Below are positions 34,687 to 46,239 of a DNA stretch of 64,000 nt, one piece after another. Numbering within the stretch: position 1 is the first letter of the stretch; each line of letters begins with the position of its first letter. A program made the position numbers and the translations under genes. The stretch covers positions 25,881,318 to 25,945,317 of the forward strand of contig OY986436.1 in the NCBI GenBank assembly GCA_963920525.1. The letters are read 5' to 3'. The stretch comes from Dichetophora obliterata (Eukaryota; Arthropoda; Insecta; Diptera; Sciomyzidae). The notes under the pieces were generated by a model. The model did not search any database. It was not told the origin of the DNA and saw only the letters and a list, made by a program, of their open reading frames with translations.

Positions 34687-35889
34687 CCATAAATGGGTTT
34701 TTTTTAACCCAAATCCGGATCGAAAGAGTAAATTCGAGAATCCAAATATGTTTTTATAATATTATCTATTAGACTTTTTTCTACGACTTTTACTTAACTG
34801 CGCAGCAAGTTTTTTGAATTTTTTTCACATTTCGTTACACCGCGTTATTTATGTTTCATTTTTACTTGTACTACGCGCTGTCACTGTTAATTAAACCATT
34901 AGTCACTTTAATACTTAGTTTTTTTACAAAACTAAATAAAATAAATGACAAAAATATGTCAATTTTTTCATAAATCATTGCTGAAACGTGACAAAAATAT
35001 GATTTGACCGTTGACTTTTATAATCAAAGCTTATGGCTTAGATGAATGATAACAATTAAAAATAAGCAAATCTGAGTTTTTAATCGTCTTATGGCTAACA
35101 CTTACAATGTCAAGGATTTATTAAAATAATAAAATAGTTTTAATTTTTAATTTTTTTTATTTACACTAGTCGGCAAAATTTTGTCGACAAAAATTGCGCA
35201 TCTACCGAAATATCAAACACTCAATAAACTCAATAGTCAATAAAAGTTACTGAATAATTTCAATTCTATACATCGTTTTCTGGCAACAAGTTTGATGAGA
35301 ATTTGAGAAACACGGTGTTTTCTTTTTCACTTTTTTCTTCGGAATAAAAGTCAAAACATGTCATGATTTTAACACCAATTTTAAAGCTAAGTTAACATGC
35401 TTTTCAAAACAGTATCAAGCTTTATGTGTTCTAACTAGTGTTAGAATTATATTATGTTCCTGTTTTTTTCTAAAAATCTCAGCGGATTATGTCTGTAAAA
35501 TAAAGGGATTCAATCCCAAATTTAAAATTTGGTATTATTTTCCTTGGGGTTATGTCCCGTCACCGGCTAAAACATTCATGGTTTTCAAGGTGTTTTTTTT
35601 TTACATAAGAGTGCATGAACTTCTTGAATTTCATGATGCAAGGATGCAAGGAGGACATTAAGGAGGACATTAAGGAGGACAACATCATCTTCATAATATT
35701 AACATTGAACAACCATACGTGGTCTATAAAAAACGTTCAAAAATTAAACATAAACTGTTAATTGTTTTAGATGTCATTTTTAACTTCTTAAAGTCTTCCT
35801 CTCTGATATTTCATGACAAGAGCGAGTTTTTGGAAGAAAATTTTCCTTTAAAAAAGGTGAGTAAAGACCAAAAAAATAAACTACTACAC
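34687..35889. other. AT-rich spacer with a short tandem repeat
   Basis: No gene seen. GCAAGGA repeats are followed by an AAGGAGGACATT unit in about three copies at 35640-35685. Confidence 0.45.
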
Positions 35890-36040
35890 GGTTTAAAAAT
35901 CTTGGAATAAATTTTAGTCCATCTAAAATACTACTGCATATTTTTTAACCTTGAGGTTTAAAATTTAAGCTTTCACTAATACTAAGCCATAGTTAAAACT
36001 ATTCTGTACTAAAATTTAAACCAAAGAAATATTGCAATGC
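35890..36040. repeat. 150-bp dispersed repeat, copy B
   Basis: Second copy of the repeat at 32698. A tRNA-derived SINE begins 35-40 bp downstream, so repeat and SINE may share one compound element. Confidence 0.65.
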
Positions 36041-36075
36041 TGAAACTCAATATTAGACTTTTAGGTCACATGCTT

Positions 36076-36310
36076 GTGGCTGCCGTAGCCTTGTGGGTAG
36101 AGTGCGTGGCCTCTAAGCTAAAGAACCGTGGTAGTCCGGGTTCAAATACAGCTCAGAAAGAATGTTTTTTCAATTGAATTAATTTTTCTGCTTGGTCGTC
36201 ACCTCTCTGCAGACAAGCCTCAGAGAGTAAAAATTGCCATGTAAAGCTTAAGAACATAAGCCGTTCGGAGTCAGCATTACACTCGTAGGTCCAGTTCTCG
36301 ATCATTTGTG
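36076..36310 (+). mobile_element. tRNA-derived SINE, copy 2 (head and conserved body)
   Basis: Box A-like TAGCCTTGTGGGTAGAGTG (from 36086) and box B GGTTCAAATAC (about 36139) are followed by the body motif CCGTTCGGAGTCAGCATTAC...GTAGGTCC (about 36261-36292). I recall that CCGTTCGGAGTCGGC-type body from insect tRNA-derived SINEs; this is from memory and was not searched. Confidence 0.7.
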
Positions 36311-36379
36311 TTTTATTTTATGTATTTATTTCAGTCTACGGATTTGTTGCAATCTGACAGACTATTGTAGATATTAATA

Positions 36380-38600
36380 CCTTAAAAGTAATTAAAAATA
36401 GTGAACAGTATCAGTCTAAATTGGTGTTCAGATACATTAAATTTAAAAATATTAGAAAGACTGTTTCATAAGTGCATACATCTAGCTATTGGTTCATTAT
36501 TAGCATAATTGGTCCTGTGGAGATTTTCTTCAAACATACTAGTACGTCTCAAATCCTTTGGAGCATCATAAATTTGAAAAAGATTTGACAGTTCAGTGCA
36601 ATTAATTTTCCCGGTAAATATGTTATAAACAAATAGAAGAGAACAAACTGATCTTCTATCTATTAAAGATTGCAACCCAAGTAATTTACGGCGTGCCTCA
36701 TATGTTGGGAGACCATCAGGCCAGTAAAGCTTTTTAAGAGCGTATTTGCTCATTAGTTTTTTAACTCTCTCAATTCGACCTGATTCAACAATATAGTACG
36801 GATTCCAAACAATAGAACAATATTCGATTATACTTCGAACCAAAGAAACGTATAACGCTTTTATAGTTAAAGGATCTTTAAAAATTTGAGTATGCCTCTT
36901 GATAAACCCCAGCATGGAGTATGATTTAGAAATAATATAATCATAATGACATTTAAAATTTAGTTGTTTATCAAAAATTACCCCCAAATCCTTTATTTCA
37001 ACTTTACGCTATAATACACAATTATTCAATGTGTAATTGAATAAAACGCTATTTAAACATTTAGTATAAGAGACTATGCAACATTTACTGATGTTCAAGA
37101 ACAGTTTATTTGAGATACACCAGCTATGCAAGGCTGAGAGGTCACTTTGGAGACTTATGCAGTCTGAATCATTCGAAATATTAAGAAATAATTTGACATC
37201 ATCAGCATACATAAGACATCTGGTAAACTTCAAGTGTGTTGGTAAGTCATTAATGAAAATTAAAAAAATTAGAGGACCGCAATGGCTACCTTGTAGAACT
37301 CCTAATGAAGCATCAATAGCAACATCTGAAATAGTTGACCCAATTTTGACATAAAGCTTTCTAGCGTTTAAATACCTTTTGAAAAATGCAATTAAAGTAT
37401 TCGACTAACCGAACTTTTTTAATTTGCTTAGAAGAATAAAGTGATCAACTTTATCAAATGCTTTAGAAAAGTCGGTGTAAACGATATCCAACTGACTACC
37501 ATTTTCCATTGCACTAATAATATTTTTCGAAATTAGCAGTAAATTTGAACATGTTGATCTACCAGGAAAAAATCCATGTTGTAATTCGGAGATGACACAC
37601 TTCACATGCTCAAATAATTTGATTTTAAGTATATGATCAAACAATTTAGCTATTGTGCATAGTTTCACAATAGCCCTGTAATTATTTACATCACAACGAT
37701 TACCCGTTTTAAAAATCGGAACAACCAAGCAAATTTTCCATACATCTAAAAAAACGCCTTTTTTAATGCATAGATTAAAAATAAAAGCTAAAGGCACTGC
37801 GACATTTACTGCACAGAGTTTGAAAAACATTGGCGGTAGATGCCCATGTTCAAATTTAAAGCTTGGTTTAAGATGAGTAATTGCTAAAGTAACGTCGTCA
37901 GCTGAAATATTGAAGACATCTATAGAACTTATATTTAGATCATCAAAGTTGAGATAATTAAGATTTGTTGGAGATCTATGATTTTCATATACATTTTGGA
38001 AATATTTAGAGAAAAGTAGTGTAGACTCTGAATTCTATACTGGTTGGATACCCAGTGGTTTTTTTCTTGGAATTTAAAAACTCCCAAAAATACTTTGGAT
38101 TTGTTTTTAGATTACTTTCTACATTTAAAACATAAGTTTTAAACAGAAACTTGTGAAGGCAATCAAATTCGTTCCTTAATCGAATAAAATTTAATTGATC
38201 AGCTACAAAATTAGTGTTCTTCAATTTCTTAGCAGCTTTGTTTTTAAGCTTTTTTAACTTTGATAATCTAGAGTTAAACCAAGGTGGTTTATTCTTTAAG
38301 TTACTACCTTTTTTGGGAACAAATAGAGCTGCTGAACTCAAAAGCTTAGCGCAAAATATTTGATATGCTAAAGATGGACTCTCCATACAATATAATAATG
38401 ACCAATCTACTGAGTTTAAGCACTCATTAATAGCTGTAAAGTTACCTTTAGCAAAATTTAATTGTATTAATGAGTCTATATTTGTTGAATCAAATTTGTA
38501 GAAATCAAGTTCGATAAATAATGCATTATGATGTATGCTATTATAAACTATGGGTGCCAGGTTTTCTTGTGACTTTCTTTCTGAGCACGGCAGTATACTG
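36380..38600 (-). mobile_element. LINE 3, 5'-truncated, minus strand
   Basis: Reading from 38600 down, the end of the endonuclease region is followed by a linker with PPWFNSRLSKLKKLKNKA (from about 38300). The RT then gives WKICLVVPIFKTGNRCDVNN, LQHGFFPGRSTCSNLL and YTDFSKAFDKVDH, next LMYADDVKLFLN (37225-37190), and finally VIFDKQLNFKCHYD with IIEYCSIVWNPYY. Open segments are 38386-38006, 37830-37405, 37233-37009 and 36987-36466, separated by frameshifts. It is inactive. Jockey/CR1-group by overall look. Its 3' end faces the SINE at 36076-36310. Confidence 0.85.
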
Positions 38601-39002
38601 AACTGAATTTTTAATATTTTTTCTTTTAATGTCTATGTTAAAATATACCTGATTTGAATTGAATTTATGTTTTAGAGTGTACATTCTCTGTTTTTTATAT
38701 TAAAATAGGAATATGAATCTAAACTTCTTTTTTTTTTAAGAATAATTGTTTTAATTAAAATGTTATTATTGCTTATTACTGTGCTATTTTTTAGCGCTTA
38801 TTTGCTGTGCTAAAACGGCTTTTTTCGTGCTTTTTCGGTCTGCTCTGTGCATAACTATTCATTTAATCAAAATTAAGAAAAAAAATAATCTAGACTGATT
38901 TATGGAAATAAAATGAACAAAAAATTTGCTCTTGAAAGTAACTTATTTTCACGATTTTCATCTAGATGACGATAAGAAAAAATAACACAGTGCAACACAT
39001 TT
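38601..39002. other. spacer, no gene seen
   Basis: AT-rich with T-runs. Nothing supported. Confidence 0.4.
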
Positions 39003-39545
39003 TCGGGAGTGAACCAAACCAATCTCAAACGATAGTATTTGACATTAATAACAAAAGCCCAAGTTGCTTTTTGCTCAACTACGTCACTAATTTTTTTTAC
39101 AGTGGTTTTAAATTTAAATTTTTTTGGTCAAAATGAAATTAAAAAAAATAAAAAATTATATGTTAAACTAAACATAGGATGGTTCTTGTCTTCGGAAACA
39201 TAAATGAAAATTTTCCGGGGAATATTTTTTTCGAACACTTTAACCCCTGGCTCAATTTGACCCTATTTTGGAAAAGACCCTATAAGTCAACTTTAGGGGA
39301 AGGTCAAAGGTTAAAACCTTCTAAGAAAATATTCTACAGAAAATTTCACTAGGGCTCACCCAAGACAAGCAACTTCTACGAGTTAAAGGTTTCACATAAA
39401 ATACGAACCGAAAAGATAATACATTTCTTTTCATGTTGGGTAATATTAATGTTTTTTTTTTAATAGTATCCATATCATTATCACTATTATGGCATGAAGC
39501 ATCATATACTTTAGAGAGGTTTATATCTATTTCTTGAAATTCGTC

Positions 39546-39800
39546 TTAACTCCCGCTTTTATTAATTTCTTCATATGTTGTTTTGGACCACCAACAAATT
39601 TCAGCCAGAACTGCATCTGATGTTTTCTTTCCTCTGTATCTGTAAAAATGGAAATAATCCCATCTGGTACTAAAGCCATTCCAAACCATAGGAACACCGA
39701 ATGTCATCGATCTGCGTTTGTGATGCAACCATTCCAAAAAGTAATTGTAGCATCTCTTGCAAACTGTTTGTGGTATCCATGGGACATCAGGTATACATTT
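39546..39800 (-). pseudogene. uncharacterised ORF fragment with CKRCYNYFLEWL-x8-MTFGVPMVW motif
   Basis: The minus strand from about 39800 reads VPWIPQTVCKRCYNYFLEWL, then HHKRRSMTFGVPMVWNGFST, ending at a stop at 39546. The paired cysteine, W and FG-PMVW layout reminds me of uncharacterised proteins that are repeated in arthropod genomes, but I cannot name the family. It lies between the two long inverted arms, so it may be what remains of that element's protein. Confidence 0.4.
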
Positions 39801-39996
39801 TTGATCATAGTATTTTTCATACGCTATAATCAGTTCCTGACTGGAATGACCTTGGCTGTTTGGGGATGGTGTGAAATGACCGCAGATTTAACAAAATTTC
39901 TTTAAGTTTCCGCAGAACTCCATTGAAAATAAAATTTTTCGAAAAAAGACCACGACACTCTCACAATTTTAATTAAATTACTCAATTCCCACTTAA

Positions 39997-40503
39997 CCCA
40001 TTAATGACAACGTATGATATATCATGCGCAATTAAAGCATTTTTCAATAAATTACTCAAAAATCCTCAGCCACTGTAAAACTTTTGCTTCCAACAGTGCG
40101 TGAGAAAGCCATAAGTATGCTTTTTTTTCCAAAAAAAAATTGACATTTTAATCATTTTTGTTTGCCTGTTGCCTGTTAATGCAGTATTAAAAAAAAATTG
40201 AAAATGTTACTCAAGTGAGTTATTTTGTTTTATAAACATCAAGAAAAAAGAATATATAATTAAAAAAGTGCATTACGTTAAAGTTGAATGCCTAAATGAA
40301 TATTTTCCAATTTATCATTTTTCTTTTTTTTATATTTATTTCACTACTTAAAGACCCCTTATGCGATCATACGCTTCGCTACACCCAAATCTTTTGAATG
40401 CTTTTTAAAAAACTTCAGAGTTTTTCATCTTATAATAATACAAATTTATGCTAAAAATTGTAAAAGCTAAACTCAACGTATTCTGGTAGTGAGCATTAAT
40501 GGG
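39997..40503. mobile_element. piggyBac-like MITE in a TTAA site
   Basis: TTAA (39993-39996 and 40504-40507) flanks CCCATTAATG and its exact inverted copy. TTAA duplication with CCC-start termini is the piggyBac signature. 507 bp, non-coding, nested in the 39003-41108 element. Confidence 0.8.
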
Positions 40504-41636
40504 TTAATTGAATTTCTAAGCTAAGTCACCTCAATACAACTTACGTTATTTGTTACTATAACTTATAAAGTATTGTGAATACAGTTACGGCTTTATACCG
40601 TTACGCCGGACCGTTATAATATTACAAATTTATTGCCAAATGAAGATCGCACGATGCAATAGTTGCTTAAAAATAAATGTATCTTTTCGGTCCGTTTTTT
40701 ATGTGAATCCTTTAACATGTAGAGGTTACTTGTCTTAGGTGACATCTAGTGAAATTTTCTGAAGAATATTTTTTGAAAGGTTTTAACCTTTGGCCTCCCT
40801 CCAAAGTTGATTGATATGGTATTTTCCAAAAAGGGTCAAATGGACCCATATTGGAAGGAGCTAGGGGGTTAAAGTGTTACAAAAAAATATTCCCCGGAAA
40901 ATTTTAATTTAGGCTTCCAAAGACAAGAACCACCCTGAATTAAGCTTAACATATAATTTTTCATATTGCTTAATTCCATTTTTGACCAAAAAAGTCAAAT
41001 TTAAAACCACTGTAAAAAATATTTGTGACGTAGTGGAGCAAAAAGGGACTTTGGCTTTTGTTACTGATGTAAAATACTATCGTTTGAGATTGGCTTGGTT
41101 TACCCTCGAGACAATGACCCTTATTTTGTGGCTTAATGCAATACATTAGGGCGTACATTTTATTTTTTGTCAAAATTTTGGTGGGCTGAAGCGGAGTTCG
41201 AAAGTTTTTCACAAAAAAATTTTCGAGAATTTTTTTAGATTTTTTGAAAAAGGTTTGGAGTGACTCAAGGTCGTTTTTTCAAAAAAGTAGATCTTCAAAA
41301 TAATACTTGTGCTTTCTACCCAGAACAGTGATGCCAATAAATATTTGAAAAAATCCCTACCGCATCTAAAGAAAATCCTTACTTTTCCTTACACATTTTT
41401 TTCATAGCTTCAGCTCAAAGTTTTCCCAAAGCAAAGCCGCTTTTGGGAGGTTTTTCGAAAAATGTTTCAATTGCTTTTGTCTTTTTAATGAAAACTACGT
41501 CTTGTTGTTGAAATTTGCTTTGAGAAAGCTTCAGGAGGTCAGATTTATTAGTAGAGTCTGAAAATTGAAAACCAAAATCGTTCAGTCTTGTTTGTCGAAT
41601 ATCTATTGAACATAAGGAACTGTATGATTGTAAAAT

Positions 41637-41709
41637 GACTGTAGCCTACTGGTAGAGTGCGTGGCCCGTAAGCTAAAGAGCAGAGGTTCAAACCCCAGCT
41701 CAGACAGTA
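41637..41709 (+). repeat. tRNA-derived SINE head, copy 3
   Basis: TAGCCTACTGGTAGAGTGCGTGGCCCGTAAGC...GGTTCAAACCCC is very close to the copy at 36076 through boxes A and B. The conserved body is absent. Confidence 0.6.
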
Positions 41710-41861
41710 TTTTTTTTTTAGAAGACGAATAAGAATTTAAATTCTATTTTTGTTTTGTTTTGCTTTGTTTTTGTTTAAATGAAGGGTTATCAAATTACAT
41801 AATATGTTGTTATAACTCAATAAATAAATACAAAAAATGCCTATATTTAGCATGTACACTA

Positions 41862-42199
41862 GACCGTCTCGTCTTATAGGCAAAAAAAAGTCACCGCACA
41901 CCAGCTAATCTGAAGTATTATTGAAAGATAGTTTCGAAAAAAAAATTTCTACAAGAAATATTTTTAAAATTTTTTATTTTTTTTTTTGCAAAAAGTTTGG
42001 CAACTTTTTTAATTTTTTGTCATATCGTATGATTTTTATAAAATTAAAGTTTCTCTATATGACCTTGTTATTTATTATGTTGATTTTATATGATTTAAAT
42101 ACAAATACTAAATGTTTGATTATTTTTTTTTTTTAACTTTCTTTCAATAGTGCTTCAGATTAGCCGGTGTGCGAAAAAATTTACTTTTTCGATACGGTC
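41862..42199. mobile_element. MITE with GACCGTMTCG ends and TA duplication
   Basis: TA-flanked GACCGTCTCG and CGATACGGTC ends with inner inverted CGCACACCRGCTAATCTGAAG blocks (41896 and about 42150). The central part is T-rich and non-coding. Confidence 0.75.
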
Positions 42200-43017
42200 T
42201 AATTTTCATATATACTATGCAAAATGCAATTTTTCAGTTTGGAACGAAACTCTGATTTTTGTATGGAGTTAATATCTTCTGCAACGCGATTTCTTACAAC
42301 GCAGCATTTCTTAGGAACCTAACTTCCGCCTTGTAGGAGGGTTAACTGTATAAACATGTGGTTGAGTACGACTGCAAAAGAAGAGCTAAAAAAGAATAAA
42401 AATTCATAAAAATATTAATATTCTGTAATTGTTTTTGATTAAAATTTTACTTTTTCTCCTCGTACTACATTGCTACCCTCATACCAAATACTTAACAACT
42501 TTTATTTATAAAATCTTTGCTCACACTAATAAAGACATGTTTTCAAAAATTTAAATGCGCATAAATTCGGTAAAAAAAGATAAATTAACGTTTTTTCTTT
42601 TACTTTCTTAATATTGAATGTTGCTTAAAACTGCATACTAAGATTTTATATGAAGATTGAATATTTGGAGAAGTAAAAGTTTAAAATAAAAAAACAGCAA
42701 AATTTTAAAAAAACTCCTTTTTTGACATTTTTGTCCAAAAAAAGAGTTTGAACCCTTCTTTCAAGCCCACGAAAATAAAATTTGAACATTTTTCTATCCA
42801 AAAAAGATCGTTGGTACATTATATTATTCATTTAGGCACCTATTCTGGGTAGAAAGCAGAAGTATTATTTTGAAAAACTACTTTTTTTGAAAAAATTACC
42901 TTGAGCGACCTCAAAACCTTTTTCAAAAAATCTAAAAAATTATCAAAATTGTATTTTGTATTGAACTTTTGAAATCCGCTTCAGCTTCCCAAAACATAGA
43001 CAAAAAAGTTTACGCCC

Positions 43018-45682
43018 TAATATACATTTTCTTTTTCGGATAGAATCCGGTAACTACTTTTTTGAGACTAATTAAATGAGATACATTCATATACATAGAA
43101 CCACTTCTCCGGGAGTCAGAAGTCCTTACCAACTGAATTCTTTTCTTTCTTCTTTTTTGTATGAAACGAGCCAAAAAGCAGTGCATGGCACTGACGCTTC
43201 TACCGCAATAGCTTACAGAAGTTGTTCTATGTAATAGATTAAAAAGCGACTTCTAAGGACTTACATACAGAAGTCGTCAAAAGAAGAACCGCTCCAAGTA
43301 ACAACTTCAAGAACAACTTTTCAAAAGCCCTTCTTGCTAGAGAACAACCTATAGAAGAGGTAATTCAGAAGAGATTCTAGAACAACTGCTTTCAGTTTCA
43401 TATAAATAATTCAGTCTTTTTATTTGCAGTCATGTTAGTTTAAATTTATTATAGGAACTAATAAGGAATATAAAAAGTTTTATTAAAAAAAAAAATCATC
43501 AAATACCAGCAATATTATTGCTATTTGCGCAGTTTTTAGTTTTATTAATAAACAGTGCTATTTTTCTACCCTTCATTGTAATTACCTTTTAACTTTTAAT
43601 AAATTTAATAGCTTTTAATAATTTCACTTTGTTGTAAATTTTCACGCATTGAAAGACAAAAATAAACCAAGCATGGCACAATTTGAACTGAACGCGCGTC
43701 CAGTTTTTGTCAAGTGCTTTTTAACACAAACAAACGCGTGCATTGTTTTTCTAAAAAACATTCGCTGCAATTGACGAAAACATGTTTACAAAGAAAGTGT
43801 GATGCAGTCGCTTGCGTGCTTTTTTCTTATTCAAAAAGTGATGTAAGAAGTGATGCAAGAGAAGTGATTATAGGAGGTGCAAAATGGTTGCAAAAAAGCG
43901 ATTACAGAACTGCTTCTGAATGCACTCCTTGTCAAATGTTCTACTGGGATATTACAATAAGTATATATATAAGTAGAAAAAGTTAATATATATTAAATTT
44001 TTAGTTTTTTTGTTAAGGTGCAAATATTTCATGACTAAAATTTTAAATAAATCAATGTTATTATTGTGACCAGATTTATTTGATTACTACTGACCAAACC
44101 CTTAACATTTTCGTTAGCAAAGCATTGCAAACAATATAGACTTATAAGTACAGCAAACAAATGCATTTTAGTATTTCCAAACGAATTTGCAATAAATAAC
44201 ACAATGACAATGTTTGCATTTTAATACTTCAATGCTTATACCACACAATAAAGGTGAATTCTGTATGCACAAGCTGTTGGACACAAAACAAACAGATTCT
44301 TTGATTAATCAGTGATTTATTGGTATAACAAACAATGCATTTCTTACTTAAATCATTGGGCTTCATTCTAAATAACGTTTTACTTAAAAAATTCTTGAAA
44401 TAAGTACTATGTCGCAATGTTGTGAAACATTATGTGCAGAACTGATATATATTTCGATATGGTTTTAAAATAAAATTACTTTTAAAACATCATTATTTTT
44501 GGACGATGTTAAGATTCCGCGACACTTTGTTCAATGTAATGTTTTTTTAATTTGTGTGAAATAATAAAAAGATGCAAAGAAGAAGCATGAGTTGCTAAAA
44601 AACGTTTCCAAAAATTTAGTTAAAATTTTTAATGAGGTACACTTGTGTCGAATTTGCCTTACAAGCAATTTAATTTAATTAGCGACATTAAAGCATGATT
44701 TTTAAAAATTTATTTATAAGAAAAAGACGTGCCCACCTTGTTGTCAAGTTTTAAAGGGAGCTTGCTGCTTATGTTGTGGTTGTTGTTGTGTGTTTGTTGC
44801 TTTTAGTTATTTTTTACTTCTTGAGTTTTTCCATTTATTTGCTTTGCGCATGATTCGTGTTAATCGCATGATTGTGCATACATTAAAAAAAATACATTTG
44901 TATGTAATGGCAAAACGAAAAAATTCCTTTTCAAGGTCAAACGTAAATTTGAATTTTGTTGTTACTTTTTTATATTTTTGTTGGCATTTTTTGGTTTGTT
45001 TTTTGTTGCCTTTGCAAGTGATTATTTAATATGCCGTTTGCATGACAGCAACTCCGAAAGCTGGCTGACAAACAAAAGACTTAAGAAACGAACTTGAAAA
45101 ATATTCACTGCGTTGCTCTGCCTGTTAATCTTCATAGCTGATTAAATATGGCCAATAGCCGGCATTTTAAGCAAAAATGTCTTCAATATAAAAAAAAAAC
45201 GAAAGAACCGCAATATTTGGCTGAAGTTTCAGCAACAATTTAACACACTTTAAACAGACTTTGAACAGGTGTAGAGCAAGACATAAGAGCTGAAAAGTTG
45301 AAAATTTTGCAAAAAATGTTTTAACATGAGCGAAAAAATAATTTCAGAGGCACAAAACGAGAACTTTATTTTAAGAAATAATCAAAACTGTAATTTTTTG
45401 CAAATTTAAAAGATTTTTAACAATAACAGTCGTTTTTTGTATATATAACAGGCAGCAACATGTTGCTTACTTCAATAAATTTGGCCAGCAACAAATTTTG
45501 CCAAGAAATGATCACGTTAAAAAAGCTTTTATCTCAAAGTCCATGTAATGGAAATACAAAAGCTTTACAAACTTCAGCTCTAGCACACCAACAATTAAGC
45601 TTTTATAGCAACAAACAACTCAACGTTGCCCAAGTAATTTTTACGCAGCAATTAATTCTTTGCGCTTTAAAATTCAATTTAC
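43018..45682. other. upstream region of takeout-like gene 3, no other gene seen
   Basis: No TE or gene is clear. An open frame of 90 codons at 43714-43986 has no motif I recognise. Motif copy 4 lies at 45070-45089. Confidence 0.4.
45070..45089 (-). repeat. 20-nt cluster motif, copy 4
   Basis: Reverse complement of GTTGCTTAAGTCTTTTGTTT with one mismatch, about 650 bp upstream of the proposed start of transcription of takeout-like gene 3. Confidence 0.75.
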
Positions 45683-45720
45683 TATAAAAACTATAAATAA
45701 ACGCTTTTAAGGCTCATTTC
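45683..45720 (+). promoter_or_regulatory. core promoter of takeout-like gene 3 (TATA plus initiator)
   Basis: TATAAAAA at 45683-45690 is followed 33 bp later by the initiator-like TCATTTC (A at 45716), good spacing for a fly TATA promoter. The implied 5' UTR of 346 nt runs unbroken to the ATG at 46062. An alternative TATATATAA stands near 45440. Confidence 0.5.
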
Positions 45721-46061
45721 AAGATTCGAGAGCCTTGCGACAACAGTGTTTAACTGGAAAACGAAAGTGTGAAAATAGAGTAAAAACCAAACAAACAAAA
45801 TATTTTTCTTAAAATATATTACATAAAAATTGGTTCATAAGACAACGCAAATACAAAAAAAAAGTTACAAAATTTAAAAAAAAACCAGTGTGCAGCCGGT
45901 TACGATTACGCAAAACTATTTACAAAAAAAAATATACAAGTCTGTGAAGAAAAGAAAAATAAGATCAGCCTCAAATATTAGAAACGAAAGAAAACGAAAA
46001 ATACATAGATAAAAATAACCCAAAAACACAAAACCACAAATCAGGTATTGCAGCAATAATC

Positions 46062-46239
46062 ATGCAAAAAATGCAACTATTTTTGCTTTTTGCTGCAGCA
46101 ATTGTCGGAAGTCAAGCAGCAAATCTGGCAACAGCCGACGATTTGGCGGAATATGCAGAACCAGCAGCAGCAGCACCAAACCCAGTACCAAACCCAGTAC
46201 CAACAGCTGTTGATGCTGCTGATTACGATTTAAGTGCAA
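46062..46239 (+). CDS. takeout-like gene 3, first coding exon (signal peptide and Ala/Pro linker)
   Basis: The exon encodes a signal peptide (MQKMQLFLLFAAAIVGSQAA), then an acidic and Ala/Pro-rich linker with a PNPVPNPVPTAV repeat. It ends in phase 1 at a strong donor (GCA A|GTGAGT at 46239/46240). Signal peptide plus low-complexity linker plus phase-1 donor is the same plan as exon 1 of gene 2, so I infer a third takeout-like gene. No JHBP-domain exon follows in the remaining 17.7 kb, so intron 1 must be very long or the exon belongs to another secreted protein. The coding start and signal peptide are clear; the family is inferred. Confidence 0.6.

Larger units (their letters stand above)
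39003..41108. mobile_element. 2.1-kb element with about 430-bp inverted arms
   Basis: The left arm 39003-39432 and right arm 40672-41108 are clearly inverted copies. Shared blocks include CCAATCTCAAACGATAGTATTT, TAAAACCACTGTAAAAAA, AATATTTTTTT with CCGGGGAA, TTTTGGAAAA and CGAAAAGATA. The middle contains a short minus-strand coding remnant (39546-39780) and a piggyBac-like MITE. Superfamily not determined; flanking duplication not clear. Confidence 0.75.
41149..43017. mobile_element. 1.9-kb element with about 180-bp inverted arms, GGGCGTA ends, TA duplication
   Basis: GGGCGTA at 41149 and TACGCCC ending at 43017 are flanked by TA on both sides. Arms 41149-41335 and 42845-43017 share TTTGAAAAAGGTTT and GCTTTCTACCCAGAA in inverted orientation. 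Contains a SINE head (41637) and a nested MITE (41862). No transposase. Confidence 0.75.

Noticed and set aside
33012..41709. tRNA genes at 33012, 36076 and 41637
   Set aside because: Box A and B are present, but the arms do not pair into a cloverleaf by eye, T-rich tails follow, and one copy has a SINE body. Treated as SINE heads.
43714..43986. 90-codon open frame upstream of takeout-like gene 3
   Set aside because: No motif, no splice or promoter support, and composition like the flanking non-coding DNA.
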